A stretch of 64,000 nt of DNA from CALZIK01 sp945787635 (GCA_947259725.1 CAMYNM010000001.1:682001-746000); one strand, 5' to 3'; positions 15,838 through 25,570 are shown, counted from the stretch's first letter. The notes: a model not told the origin generated them from the sequence alone. Numbers and translations: made by a program.

Positions 15838-16557
15838 CTACTCGGCCACGTCGCTCGAGGCCATGTCGACGGTCACCATGAAGCCCGTGGTGCCGTTGAA
15901 CTCGAATGCCTTGTCGCCGACTTTCCAGGCCTCGACCTCGTTGGGCATCATCTTGAAGCCGCTGTTGCGGGGCGCGGCAAAGTAGGCGATGTTCTCGAGC
16001 ACGCCGGTCTCACCGTCCATTCCAGGCCACTTGTTCAGAATCATGTGCGCATGCGTGCCGCCGGCAAGCTTGGCCTCGGCGCGATCCTCGGTCGCCATCC
16101 AATCGATCTCCTTGTCCTCGGCGATCTCGAACGACTTCCAGGTGACCGGGAAGATGTGACCGAGAGCGGTCGCGACGCCGGCCTTCTGCGCATCGGACGT
16201 GCCCTTCTGGAAGGTCACGACCGCCCAGTCGGTCTCGCCGTCTTCCCAACTCTCTCCCAGGTCGCCGGCGACCCAGAACTTGACGCCCGCAAGATCGGTG
16301 TCACCGTGATGGCCTTCGTTGATCTTGTACGCCATGTTGAACTTGCAGAAATGGTCACCGCCGTGGTCCTCGTGGGATGCCGGCTCGGTGTTGAAGTAGC
16401 ACTGGCAGAACATCGGACAGCTACAGGCTTCGATGACGGTGCCATTGAAGTGCCAGTCCATGTCCTCGGTGGCGAGGAGCATGGGCGACAGAACGAGCGC
16501 GAGAGTCACCATCAGCGCCGCACCACTGAAAAGGAAAACCGACTTTGAACGACTCAT
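15838..16557 (-). CDS. Exported DUF1326 domain protein
   Basis: Starts at the ATG at 16557, preceded by AGGAGGAAGTTCCC. The N-terminus (SRSKSVFLFSGAALMVTLAL) is a signal peptide or anchor. The mature protein opens with the DUF1326 signature NGTVIEACSCPMFCQCYF, a four-Cys cluster, then has His/Asp-rich ASHEDHGGDHFCKFNMAYKI and ends TGFMVTVDMASSDVAE. The clustered Cys and His suggest metal binding, but the family's function is not established. The length of 239 residues fits. Its 163-nt upstream spacer separates it from the next minus-strand gene, so co-transcription is possible. Confidence 0.85.
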   Translation of the reverse strand: MSRSKSVFLFSGAALMVTLALVLSPMLLATEDMDWHFNGTVIEACSCPMFCQCYFNTEPASHEDHGGDHFCKFNMAYKINEGHHGDTDLAGVKFWVAGDLGESWEDGETDWAVVTFQKGTSDAQKAGVATALGHIFPVTWKSFEIAEDKEIDWMATEDRAEAKLAGGTHAHMILNKWPGMDGETGVLENIAYFAAPRNSGFKMMPNEVEAWKVGDKAFEFNGTTGFMVTVDMASSDVAE

Positions 16558-16720
16558 GGGAACTTCCTCCTGCGGGTCGCACCCTTCTCGGGCGCCTCCA
16601 CGCGATTTGGCGACAGAGACTCAGCGAGAGCCTTGTCAATTAGCTTTCGATCGAGGCCGCAGCCTACCGACCGGCTCGGCACCGGTCAAGCACGAATCTC
16701 CCGTCCGACTCGGGGTCGGC

Positions 16721-17452
16721 CTACTCCACTTCGGTGAAGATCTGCAGCGTCTTGTCCTTGACGCCGTCGGCGGCCTTGGCGGCCTGGCCTTCCGGCGAAT
16801 TCAGAAAGGCATCCAGAGCCGCCATGTCCTCGACCTGCATGAGCACGCCGGTGACCTTCGGATTCTGCTGGCTCTGGAAGGTCTTCACACTCGGAACGCC
16901 GTGCTCCGCGAACTCCTGACGCCGGCTGTCTTCGCCACGCCACGCGGCGAGCCAGCGCTCGGCATCCTCGACCTCGTGGGTCCCGATCACGAGAGTGCCC
17001 GCCATGCCCGGTGCCGGCCAGTCGCTGCTGTACATGTCGGCCGTGATCTTCCACTCATCGTCGATCTTGCGCCAGAGCTCGAGAAACTTGCCGCGATCGA
17101 CTTCGCTGCCGCCGGCGCTCAGCGCATACGTGCCGACGCGATGCCCGAGATCTCCGGCGGCCATCGCCTCAACGGTCTCGATCGTGACCGAAAGACCGGC
17201 GTCGAACATCGCCTGGAACTCCAGCGCGACGGCTTCGCGGCCTCGTCCTGTTGGCCCGTTGGGCGGCATCATTCGCGCGTCCTCGCTGTACAAACCGACG
17301 AGGGCTTCCATGTTCCGCGCGGTGAACGCCTCGCCCCAAGCCGCGGAACGCGCCGCAATCTCGGTACTCTCCTGCGCCACGGGCGGGGCACAGGCACTCC
17401 CCGCCGACAGAACCAGCAATCCGATCGGTGCAAACAACCTGAGTCTCGACAT
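16721..17452 (-). CDS. SnoaL/DUF4440-like lipoprotein
   Basis: The ATG at 17452 follows AAGGAGGCAGCAG. The N-terminus MSRLRLFAPIGLLVLSAGSAC ends in a lipobox-like SAC. Residues ~30-130 match the NTF2-like DUF4440/SnoaL fold: AARSAAWGEAFTARNMEALV, YSEDARMMPPNGPTGRG, and KFLELWRKIDDEWKITADMY. The C-terminal ~100 residues (SVKTFQSQQNPKVTGVLMQV) look like a second alpha+beta dimeric-barrel type domain. NTF2-like folds bind small hydrophobic ligands or act as hydrolases/isomerases; no specific activity can be read. It starts divergently from the DUF4388 gene across a 191-nt spacer. Confidence 0.8.
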   Translation of the reverse strand: MSRLRLFAPIGLLVLSAGSACAPPVAQESTEIAARSAAWGEAFTARNMEALVGLYSEDARMMPPNGPTGRGREAVALEFQAMFDAGLSVTIETVEAMAAGDLGHRVGTYALSAGGSEVDRGKFLELWRKIDDEWKITADMYSSDWPAPGMAGTLVIGTHEVEDAERWLAAWRGEDSRRQEFAEHGVPSVKTFQSQQNPKVTGVLMQVEDMAALDAFLNSPEGQAAKAADGVKDKTLQIFTEVE

Positions 17453-17643
17453 CTGCTGCCTCCTTCGTTACTCCATCCCTCCGGGCCACGATTCATACCA
17501 CCATTCTGTGGCCGGAACTAGCTTCGTCGACTATTAACAATGCGCTCTGTGTTGATACCTAACAGCCATTTCCACAGTTGGCTGGTAGGTTTTTCCGGCA
17601 TGGCGCACCCGCTTCTTGGGCGCGTCCGAAGGAGAACCCAAGC

Positions 17644-20355
17644 ATGTCCGCAGCCGGCGGCGACGCCGCCTCACCCAACCAAGCTATCCAGGGCAGCCCG
17701 GCCCTGCAGCTCGAGGACTACCTGAACGACACCCTCGCTCCTCTGCAGGTCGCGGACTCGGTGGTCGACTACCTGCTGCGGGAGCCCGAAGGGGCCAACC
17801 AGGTGATCCTGAGGTGGGCCGATCAGCAACTCAACATCAACCTGCACGCCATCCCGATCTCGGATCTCCTCTATCACGCGCTCAAGAAGATACAGATCTT
17901 CGAAGATCTGGGGCTTGCCGACCCGGAGAGTATTCAGGGCTTGCTCGAAACAGCGGCGCGGCACGCGCGGTCCTTCTGCCCACAGGATGAGCTGGCCGAC
18001 TTCGACGCCAACCTGGCCCGGCTACACGAGAACTCACGCATGCTCAAGACGGTCGAGCTCCTCCACCGGGCGGGCATGGAGTTCGACCCCGGGGCGGTCG
18101 AGCCCGAAGCCGAGGACGAGCCCGAGGATCTCGACGCTCTTCGCAGGAAGGCAGCCGACGCTCGGGCGCAAACGGCGGACAAGGCGAAGCACGAGGAGGC
18201 TGCGGCGCCGGATGAGGAGAAGGCAGAGGCCGAGGGCGAAGAGGAGTCGCACGCCCTTCCCTTCCCCGATCACCGCAGCGCCGCCCTTCTTGCCGAGCGG
18301 CGCAAGCAGCATCCCGATCTCGAGTCCATCCGCCAGGAGCAGGTCGCTCTGGGCCTCAAGAGGTTCTCGATGCTCGTGAGCACCCTGGAACGAGCCACGC
18401 AGCGGGCGGAGAATGCGCAAGCGAATCCGTGGGTGACCCATCTGCTGAGCTCGGCCGCCATGGGAGCGCGCAACTACCAAGATTTTCGCGAGTACCTGGA
18501 CCGGCTGAAAAAGCTCGGACTCCAGGACCTTCACATGGAGCAGCTGGTCCGGTCGGTCGCAGAGACTCTGCCTGACTGGTACCTCGAAGGAGATTCCCGC
18601 GCGCAACCCCAATCTGCAGCGACCGTGGCGATGGAGCGAATCGTCGATCTCTCCGAACACGAAGCCGAGAAGTCGGAACGATTGAAGGAGATCGTCGTCA
18701 CCGCGGTCGAGCACTTCAACCGCCGGCGCCTGGGCTCGGCGTTGACCCTCTTCGAGCTCGCCGAGAGGCTCCTCGGATCGGGAGATCTGAGCTCGGTCTC
18801 CGAAAAGCAGATCCGCGCAAGCGGCAGATCCGAGTTACTCATGAGCCCGTTTCGAAAGTTCGTCGGCAACCCGGAGAAACACCCCCAGCTTCGCCGCGTG
18901 CTCAACTTCTTTCCGGATCTTCGAGTCGAAGGGCTGGTGCGCCGGCTGCTCAAAGAGCAGAACCGCAAGAACCGGCACCTCATCATGGATCTGCTCCGGA
19001 TCCACGAGCGGGAGGCTCGTGAAGCGGTCGCCGAGCTGCTGATCTCTTCGACCACTCTGTCCGGTCGTGAGTGGCCCTGGTTTTTTGTGCGCAACTTGAT
19101 CCGCATTCTGCGCGAAGTCCCGGCCGGAGCCGATGCCGTGTCGGAGTTCGAGCTCGATGCCGTGGTCAGCTATGCCGATCCGGTGCACGCGATCCAGGTG
19201 GTACGCGAGGCGGTGGCGTATCTCGGCACGGTCGCGCATCCGAAGGCCATCCAAGCTCTCATCCGGCTCTTCCACTCCTACCGCGACATGTCGACGGGCC
19301 TGAGAAAGGGCGCGGGCACTGACCTCGCGAAGATCCAGTCGCTCGCGCTCACCTACCTGCTGCGCGCGGACAGTCCGCACGCGAGAGCGACGGCACTGGA
19401 TGCGATCCTGGTCGATTCCCGCCAATCTCCGGAGAGCTTTCAACTGCTGAGCGTCCTCGGGGGCGTCAACCTGGCAGCCGACCGGCACACGCTAGACCGG
19501 CTCCTTCGGACGACTCGACTACGCCTGCCCGGTCAAGGCCTGGTGGGCACTCTGCAGACCCTGCGCATGCAGTTGCCCCGGAGCGGCTGGATGGGAAGAA
19601 TCCGCGGATTCGGCGCCACCAAGGAGACTTCGGTTCAGTCCCTGATCCAGGCGCTCGCGGGAACACCGACTCCGGAGGTCAACGAAATCCTCGGTCAGAT
19701 CGAAGAGCTCGCTCCCACAGAGAGCCTCGTCAGGCTCGCCAGGAAAACCAGAAGCAGCCTGGAAGAGAAGTCGTTCGACATCGATCCGGCGTCCGAGGCC
19801 ATCCTCTCGGGCGATCTCGAGGTCTTCGGTCTCCCCAGCATCATCCAGTCCCTGAACTACAACGAGGCTTCGGGGACCTTGGTCATCGAAGCGAAGCAGT
19901 CCAGCCGTAGAGCGGCCGTTCGCCTCCTGCACGGGCGCTTCGTCGACGCGAAAGCGGGAAGCCTGCGCGGCACCGACGCCTTCTACCTGCTCATGGAGCG
20001 ACCGCTGGTGTCGAGCTTCCGGTTCATCGCCGACACCCGGCAGCAGACCGCGAAGAATCCACAAGAGCTCAAAGCACTTCTCTTCGAGGGAATGCGGCGA
20101 CGGGACGAGTTCGAGCGGCTGCGCCTTCTGGTCCCCGATGAATCGCTTCTCGAGCCTTCCGGCGGCGAGCCGACCCTACCGATCGACGAGCGCGGCAGCA
20201 GCTTCGGAAACCGCCTCTGGGCGGCGATCGAAAACGGTGGCCAGACCGCCGCCGCGCTCGAGACCACCGACCTTGCCGACCCCTACAGGATCCGCAAGCT
20301 CCTCGCCCATTGGATCGAGGTGGGAAACCTCTCGATCGCGGAGCCGGCCGCCTAG
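17644..20355 (+). CDS. HEAT-like solenoid protein with C-terminal DUF4388
   Basis: The ATG at 17644 follows GAAGGAGA; the frame stays open further upstream but has no better site. The 903-residue cytoplasmic protein has a helical N-terminal part, an acidic/Ala-rich linker at about 150-205 (EAEDEPEDLDALRRKAADAR), then a long HEAT-like alpha-solenoid at about 220-690 (AVAYLGTVAHPKAIQALIRL). At about 715-830 is a DUF4388 domain (LSGDLEVFGLPSIIQSLNYN, then ASGTLVIEA, then GRFVDAKAGSLRGTDAFYLL). DUF4388 is common in myxobacterial and deltaproteobacterial signalling proteins, usually with receiver or PilZ domains. A GGDEF-EAL protein starts 27 nt downstream, so the two probably act in one signalling pathway. 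Confidence 0.82.
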   Translation: MSAAGGDAASPNQAIQGSPALQLEDYLNDTLAPLQVADSVVDYLLREPEGANQVILRWADQQLNINLHAIPISDLLYHALKKIQIFEDLGLADPESIQGLLETAARHARSFCPQDELADFDANLARLHENSRMLKTVELLHRAGMEFDPGAVEPEAEDEPEDLDALRRKAADARAQTADKAKHEEAAAPDEEKAEAEGEEESHALPFPDHRSAALLAERRKQHPDLESIRQEQVALGLKRFSMLVSTLERATQRAENAQANPWVTHLLSSAAMGARNYQDFREYLDRLKKLGLQDLHMEQLVRSVAETLPDWYLEGDSRAQPQSAATVAMERIVDLSEHEAEKSERLKEIVVTAVEHFNRRRLGSALTLFELAERLLGSGDLSSVSEKQIRASGRSELLMSPFRKFVGNPEKHPQLRRVLNFFPDLRVEGLVRRLLKEQNRKNRHLIMDLLRIHEREAREAVAELLISSTTLSGREWPWFFVRNLIRILREVPAGADAVSEFELDAVVSYADPVHAIQVVREAVAYLGTVAHPKAIQALIRLFHSYRDMSTGLRKGAGTDLAKIQSLALTYLLRADSPHARATALDAILVDSRQSPESFQLLSVLGGVNLAADRHTLDRLLRTTRLRLPGQGLVGTLQTLRMQLPRSGWMGRIRGFGATKETSVQSLIQALAGTPTPEVNEILGQIEELAPTESLVRLARKTRSSLEEKSFDIDPASEAILSGDLEVFGLPSIIQSLNYNEASGTLVIEAKQSSRRAAVRLLHGRFVDAKAGSLRGTDAFYLLMERPLVSSFRFIADTRQQTAKNPQELKALLFEGMRRRDEFERLRLLVPDESLLEPSGGEPTLPIDERGSSFGNRLWAAIENGGQTAAALETTDLADPYRIRKLLAHWIEVGNLSIAEPAA

Positions 20356-20381
20356 GCCTTGCTCCCGAGGACCGTTCGTAG

Positions 20382-22457
20382 ATGCCGTTGAGCCGTCTGC
20401 CCGACGTTTCGCAGCCCATGGCCCTGGGCGATGCCACCGATGTCTCCCAAGGTGACTTCGAGTCCGAACTCCAACCTCAGGGCTTGTACCGGCGCCAATC
20501 GAGCTGGCGCGAGGCCTGGAACGACCTTCTCTGCTCGGGACTCGAGCCCGATCAGGCCGACTTTTCCGCGGCGCGACAGATTCGCAACGTCAATCTGACG
20601 CTGTTGCTCATGATCGCCTTCGGCGGTTTGTTCGCCGCCGGTGCCTGGCTGCTCTCACTCCGCGCCGCGGCCGTGGGCGCTCTCGCGACAACACTGTTTG
20701 CCGGCCTCAACATGTACGGATTGCGTCGGCTGGGCCTGCCGCGCCTCTCGGCGCATCTGACCGTGGCGATCTTCTTTCTCTCGGTTCTCTCCTTGAATGT
20801 CTACAGCGGGGGCTTTTCGGATACCAGCTCGAGTTGGTACCTCGCCGTACCGCTGCTCGCCGGCCTCCTGATCGGTCTTCGACCGGCTTGGGGCTGGACG
20901 GCCGTCGTGTCGGCAAGCGGCTTGGGCCTGTGGGCACTGCCACACTGGGGAATCGAGCTTGCCAGCCGAGTTCCAGCGGAGCTCTGGCACGTCCAGGCCC
21001 TGGCGCATCGTCTGGCAATTCTCGCCGGCATCGGCCTCCTGCTGACGCTCTTTCTCGCGGGTCAGCGAAAAGCCGAGGACGAGATTCGCGGCCTGGCGTT
21101 CAACGACCCGTTGACCGGCCTGCAGAATCGCAAGTCGTTCAGCGACTCGCTGGCCGAAGCGCTCGAGAGCGCCAATCGCAAGAACCAGTGTCTGGCGCTG
21201 CTGTTCATCGACCTCGATCGATTCAAGGAGTACAACGACACGCTCGGCCACGCCGCCGGTGATCAGATCTTGCGCTGGGTCGCCGAGGTCCTGCAGAGCC
21301 AGATTCGCTCCAACGACCTGATGGCCACGCCGAGCTCGGGTGAGATCGCGATCTCCCGGTTGGGCGGCGACGAGTTCACCGTCGTCCTGAGCGACATAGG
21401 CTCGAAACAGCGCGCGGCCCAGGCCGCCAAGCGACTGCTCGATTCGCTGTGCTCACCGGTAACGATCGGCGGCGTCGAGATCTTCGTCAGCGCGTCGATC
21501 GGCGTCGCGGTGTTTCCCGAGGACGGCCGCGACGTCGAGACCCTGCTGCGCCGCGCGGACGCCGGCATGTACAGCGCCAAGCAGCGCGGCGGCAACAGCT
21601 TCGAGTTCTTCGCGCCCTGGATGAACGAGGCCAGTCTGCGGCGCATCTTCGTCGAGAACCGGCTGCGCCGGGCAACCGCTCGCAACGAGATCTCGGTCGT
21701 CTACCAACCTCTCTTCGACGCGAGGAGTGGACGCGTCGTCGCGGCCGAGGTCCTCGCCCGTTGGCAAAGCCCGTCGATGGGCGAGGTCACGCCTACCGAG
21801 TTCATTCCGATCGCCGAGGATGCGGCGCCGTTGATCGTAGACATCGGCGATTGGGTACTCACCGAGGCGCTGGCCCAACTCGGCAGGTGGCATCGCGCGG
21901 GGCTGCCGCGAATCCGGATGTCGGTCAACTTCGCCGCGGCGCAGCTGCGTCAACTTCGCAGCTTCGACACGGTATGCCGGCTGCTCGAGGACGTCGATCT
22001 CGAAAGCCGCTTTCTCGAGCTGGAAGTCACCGAGAGAATCGTACTCTCCGCCGATGAGCCGGCCATGGAGGACTTGCGTCGACTCCGCCGTCATGGCGTC
22101 GGAGTCGCCCTGGACGACTTCGGCACCGGAAGCGCCTCGCTCTCCTATCTCCGGCAGCTACCTCTCACTCGGGTCAAGATCGATCGCTCCTTCGTCTGCG
22201 CGGTGACCTCCGACCCGAGGGAAGCACACCTGACCAGCGCGATCGTCGCGATGGCGAAGAGCCTGGGCCTCGCGGTGGTCGCCGAGGGCGTCGAGTCCGA
22301 GCCTCAAGCGGAGTACCTAAGGACGATCGGCTGCGACGAGCTCCAGGGCTTTCACCTCGGCCGGCCCATCCGAGCCGACGAGTTCACCGAGCTTCTGGGC
22401 CGCAACCAGCGGCTTCACGGCGATGCCACCCCTCGCTCCGCCGCCGGCGCCGTCTGA
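20382..22457 (+). CDS. Membrane GGDEF-EAL cyclic-di-GMP enzyme
   Basis: 691 residues: a cytoplasmic lead, five or six membrane segments at about 65-225, a GGDEF domain at about 238-400 and an EAL domain at about 415-675. The GGDEF motif is intact (SRLGGDEFTVVL), with no obvious RxxD inhibitory site before it. In the EAL domain the signature reads EVL (AAEVLARWQ) rather than EAL, but SVNFAA, ELEVTE, DDFGTGSASL, VKID and AEGVE are all present, so phosphodiesterase activity is plausible. It both can make and break cyclic-di-GMP by sequence; which dominates is unknown. The membrane part has no recognised ligand site. It follows the DUF4388 gene by 26 nt. Confidence 0.93.
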   Translation: MPLSRLPDVSQPMALGDATDVSQGDFESELQPQGLYRRQSSWREAWNDLLCSGLEPDQADFSAARQIRNVNLTLLLMIAFGGLFAAGAWLLSLRAAAVGALATTLFAGLNMYGLRRLGLPRLSAHLTVAIFFLSVLSLNVYSGGFSDTSSSWYLAVPLLAGLLIGLRPAWGWTAVVSASGLGLWALPHWGIELASRVPAELWHVQALAHRLAILAGIGLLLTLFLAGQRKAEDEIRGLAFNDPLTGLQNRKSFSDSLAEALESANRKNQCLALLFIDLDRFKEYNDTLGHAAGDQILRWVAEVLQSQIRSNDLMATPSSGEIAISRLGGDEFTVVLSDIGSKQRAAQAAKRLLDSLCSPVTIGGVEIFVSASIGVAVFPEDGRDVETLLRRADAGMYSAKQRGGNSFEFFAPWMNEASLRRIFVENRLRRATARNEISVVYQPLFDARSGRVVAAEVLARWQSPSMGEVTPTEFIPIAEDAAPLIVDIGDWVLTEALAQLGRWHRAGLPRIRMSVNFAAAQLRQLRSFDTVCRLLEDVDLESRFLELEVTERIVLSADEPAMEDLRRLRRHGVGVALDDFGTGSASLSYLRQLPLTRVKIDRSFVCAVTSDPREAHLTSAIVAMAKSLGLAVVAEGVESEPQAEYLRTIGCDELQGFHLGRPIRADEFTELLGRNQRLHGDATPRSAAGAV

Positions 22458-22632
22458 GTCGGGCCCCGGCGGGAACCGATTCTCGGCCGGCGAGACGTTG
22501 CTCGGCAGAATGGGCCGAACTTTGCACTGTCTGGCCCTGAGGCCGATCGACTGTTAACCTCGGCCGCGAGCGAGGGCGCGACCCTCTCCTGAGCCTCCCG
22601 TCGGACACTCCCCCGTTTCCCAAGAAAGCTCG

Positions 22633-24558
22633 ATGCCTTATCTAGAGTGGCTGGTGCCGACCAGCATATTCCTGCTGCTGTGCCTGTCCTCGCACCGGAT
22701 CGGTCGCTACTTCGTCGGCGCCCGACTGCCGCTGATCACCGGTTTTCTGGCGGCGGGAATCCTGATTGGACCCTTCGTGCTCGGATTGGTGAAGACCGAG
22801 GGCCTGGCGGGGCTTCGTTTTGTCGACGAAGCCGCGCTCGCTTTCATCGCGCTTGCCGCCGGCGCCGAGCTGCACATCAGGGAGCTGCGCAGCCGCCTGA
22901 GGAGCATCGGGTGGATCACCTTCGGTCTGGTGAGCATCACTCTTACCGCCGGCGCTGCCGCCGTGATGATGTTCGCGGATCAGATTCCCTTCATCGCGGG
23001 CCTGGGTTCGCCCGGCCGGCTCGCGGTGGCGCTTCTCGCCGGCTCGGTGCTGGTAGCCCGGTCGCCGTCGTCGGCGATCGCGGTGGTCAACGAGCTGCGC
23101 GCACGCGGACCGTTCACCAAAAGCGTGCTCGGCGTGACCGTCGTCATGGACGTCGTCGTGATTGTCATCTTCGCGCTCAACACGTCGATCGCCGGCGTGC
23201 TGCTGACCGACGTCGGCTTTCGACCCGGCATGATCGCCATGGTGCTGGCCGAGGTCTTCGCCTCGATTCTCGCCGGGATCCTCGTCGGTCGACTGATCCC
23301 CTGGTTAACTCGACTCCCCGCGCCGGGCTGGGTGAGAAGCCTTGCTCTGCTCGCCGCCGGCTACGCGGTCTTCTCCGGCGCCGAGGCTCTGCGCCACGGG
23401 TCCGCCGAGCGGCTCGGAGTCGAGATCTTTCTCGAGCCGCTCTTGATCTGCATGGTGGCGGGCTTTACGATCGCCAACTTCTCGGATCGCCGGACCAGCT
23501 TCGAGCGCGTGCTTGACGAGACCGGGCCGGGCGTCTATGTCGCCTTCTTCACGCTGGCTGGCGCATCGCTCGAGTTCGACACCCTGATCGGCACCTGGAA
23601 GGTGGCTCTCGCGCTGTTCGCGGTTCGATTCGCCGCGGTTTTTCTCGGGGCCTTCCTGGGCGGATGGGCAGGTGGCGACCCCTTGCGGCTCAATCGCCTC
23701 GGCGGACTGGCGTTTATCACCCAGGCCGGTATCGGGCTCGGGCTCGCCAAGGAGGTGGCGGTCGAGTTCCCGCCATGGGGCGGCTCATTCGCCACGATGA
23801 TGATCGCGGTGATCGTCATCAATCAAATCGTCGGCCCGCCGCTCTTCAAGCTGGCTCTTCATCTCGCCGGCGAAGCTCACGTCAAAGCCGGCAAGCACGA
23901 TCTCCGGGGAATCCCGCTGGCCATGATCTTCGGTCTCGAGACCGAATCGCTGGCGCTGGCCCGCCAGCTCAGCCGGCACGGTTGGCAAGCGAAGATCGTC
24001 ACCCGGCGCCGAGAGCGACTCGAGGCGGTCGAACAGGACGACATCGAGATCGCCGTGGTGCCGAATCTGTCGGTCGAAGAGCTCAAGAACGCCGGCGCGG
24101 GCAAGGCGCGCGCGTTCGTCGCCTTGATGTCCGAGGACGACAACTACACGGTCTGCGAAGCCGCCTACGAGCACTTCGGGACCCGAATCGTCGTGGCGCG
24201 CTCGACCGACCACGCACAATGGCCTCGCCTGCAGGCCCTGGGCGCCTCGATCGTCGATCCCGGCGTGGCCATGGTCGGACTGCTCGATCACCTGGTCCGA
24301 TCCCCGGCCGTCGGCGCCATGGTGCTCGACGCCGAGTCGGACCAGGACATCGTCGATCTCGAGATTTCGAGCCCCGATCTCGACGGCGTGGCGCTGCGCG
24401 ATGTCCACCTTCCGCTCGATACCCTGGTGCTCTCGGTTCACCGAGACGGCGCCAATCTGATTTCGCACGGCTACACGGAACTGCGCCACGGTGACGTCGT
24501 CACGGTCATGGGCAGCCGGGCAAGCCTCGACGAGGTCGAGCTCAAGTTCGCGGCCTAG
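22633..24558 (+). CDS. CPA2-family cation/proton antiporter with TrkA domains
   Basis: Inner-membrane monovalent cation/H+ antiporter of 641 residues (KefB/KefC/MjNhaP-like group). About twelve membrane segments run from residue 8 to 425, starting LEWLVPTSIFLLLCLSSHRI and including PLITGFLAAGILIGP. The cytoplasmic C-terminus has a TrkA-N nucleotide-binding domain (GIPLAMIFGLETESLALARQ, about 430-545) and a TrkA-C domain (about 570-640, GHGDVV-like ELRHGDVVTVMGS). This arrangement suggests gating by nucleotide or small ligand. Ion specificity (K+ or Na+) cannot be told. The 175-nt upstream spacer shows no clear promoter or repeat. Confidence 0.9.
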   Translation: MPYLEWLVPTSIFLLLCLSSHRIGRYFVGARLPLITGFLAAGILIGPFVLGLVKTEGLAGLRFVDEAALAFIALAAGAELHIRELRSRLRSIGWITFGLVSITLTAGAAAVMMFADQIPFIAGLGSPGRLAVALLAGSVLVARSPSSAIAVVNELRARGPFTKSVLGVTVVMDVVVIVIFALNTSIAGVLLTDVGFRPGMIAMVLAEVFASILAGILVGRLIPWLTRLPAPGWVRSLALLAAGYAVFSGAEALRHGSAERLGVEIFLEPLLICMVAGFTIANFSDRRTSFERVLDETGPGVYVAFFTLAGASLEFDTLIGTWKVALALFAVRFAAVFLGAFLGGWAGGDPLRLNRLGGLAFITQAGIGLGLAKEVAVEFPPWGGSFATMMIAVIVINQIVGPPLFKLALHLAGEAHVKAGKHDLRGIPLAMIFGLETESLALARQLSRHGWQAKIVTRRRERLEAVEQDDIEIAVVPNLSVEELKNAGAGKARAFVALMSEDDNYTVCEAAYEHFGTRIVVARSTDHAQWPRLQALGASIVDPGVAMVGLLDHLVRSPAVGAMVLDAESDQDIVDLEISSPDLDGVALRDVHLPLDTLVLSVHRDGANLISHGYTELRHGDVVTVMGSRASLDEVELKFAA

Positions 24559-24594
24559 CGCCGCGAGGCCCAGTCGAGCGGAGCGGCCAGGTGC

Positions 24595-24600
24595 TATGAT
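24595..24600 (+). promoter_or_regulatory. Candidate -10 TATGAT
   Basis: TATGAT lies 79 nt before the start at 24680 with an AT-poor surrounding and no clear -35. It would give a leader of about 70 nt containing the hairpin at 24633-24661. Confidence 0.35.
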
Positions 24601-24632
24601 CTCCGCGCTCTCGACAACGTGGAGATGGGAGA

Positions 24633-24661
24633 GAACGGTCCTCCGGGGAGGAGTACCGTTC
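24633..24661 (+). promoter_or_regulatory. 5' leader hairpin before duplicated-domain gene
   Basis: GAACGGT at 24633-24639 pairs with ACCGTTC at 24655-24661, and inner CTCC pairs with GGAG around GGGGA. The helix ends 7 nt before the AAGGAG Shine-Dalgarno at 24668-24673. It may stabilise the mRNA or control translation. Confidence 0.5.
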
Positions 24662-24679
24662 AAGCAGAAAGGAGTTCCC

Positions 24680-25468
24680 ATGCACTCGAATCTTCGGCCC
24701 ACCCTCGCGGTGTTTTCGCTCGCCGCGAGCCTCGCGGCACTGCCGGCTGCCGGCTTCGCCGAATCTCATGAAGAAGCGCCCAGGCCGTTCATCTACGGCA
24801 CCTACATGGAATGCGCCACAGGTACCCAAAGCCAGTCCGATGCCATCGTCAAGAATGTCATGGCGCCGGTGTTCGACAAGGGCGTCGAGGACGGCACGAT
24901 CGCCTCCTGGGGCTGGATGGGGCACGCGGTCGGCGGCAAGTGGCGTCGGGTCATGTACATGATCGCGCCGACTCTCGAGGGCGTCATCGAGGCCAACAAC
25001 GCGCTCAACTCCACTGCCGCGGAAGGCAATCCACTCGAAGCCAACCGCTTTCAGCAGATCTGCCCGGCGCACGACGACTACATCTGGCGCTGGGTGGCGG
25101 GCTCGGCCGACGACGGCGGGGAGATCGCAGAGCAGCGTGCCGAAGTCGGGATGTCAACGTATTGGGTGTGCGACATGACTAACGAGGCGCGGGCCGACGA
25201 GATCATCACCCAAGTCGCGGGACCGGTGTGGCAGAAGCAGATCGATGCCGGGATGCTGGCCTCCTGGGGCTGGCTCGAACACGTGATCGGCGGCGAGTAC
25301 CGGCGCGCTTCCACGCTGACCGCCAAGGACCTCCCGAGCCTGCTGGCGGCCCGGCAAGCTGTAATCGCCGAGCTGTTCGACAAGCACGCCGACCAGATGA
25401 AGGAGCTCACCGAGATTTGCCACACCCACCAGGACTACGTCTGGAACGTGATGATGGAAACTCCCTAG
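24680..25468 (+). CDS. Exported protein made of two duplicated ~110-residue domains
   Basis: The ATG at 24680 follows AAGGAG, and a signal peptide (LRPTLAVFSLAASLAALPAA, cleavage near AGFAES) follows. The mature part is two clearly homologous halves, about residues 40-140 and 155-260. Each has a Cys-containing TYMEC / TYWVC start, then ASWGWMGHAVGGKWRR / ASWGWLEHVIGGEYRR, then ICPAHDDYIWRW / ICHTHQDYVWNV. Spaced Cys, His and Trp suggest a conserved ligand or disulfide, and the size fits a ferredoxin-like alpha+beta barrel. No family was recognised. It has its own leader with a strong hairpin. Confidence 0.8.
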   Translation: MHSNLRPTLAVFSLAASLAALPAAGFAESHEEAPRPFIYGTYMECATGTQSQSDAIVKNVMAPVFDKGVEDGTIASWGWMGHAVGGKWRRVMYMIAPTLEGVIEANNALNSTAAEGNPLEANRFQQICPAHDDYIWRWVAGSADDGGEIAEQRAEVGMSTYWVCDMTNEARADEIITQVAGPVWQKQIDAGMLASWGWLEHVIGGEYRRASTLTAKDLPSLLAARQAVIAELFDKHADQMKELTEICHTHQDYVWNVMMETP

Positions 25469-25570
25469 GGCGTTCGATCAAAACGACCGGAGCTCGCCGC
25501 GCCGCGCCCTGCCTTGCCCGGGCAGGACGGCTCGGCGCTGCAGTGCCTGTACGACGCCCTGAACCTCCGA

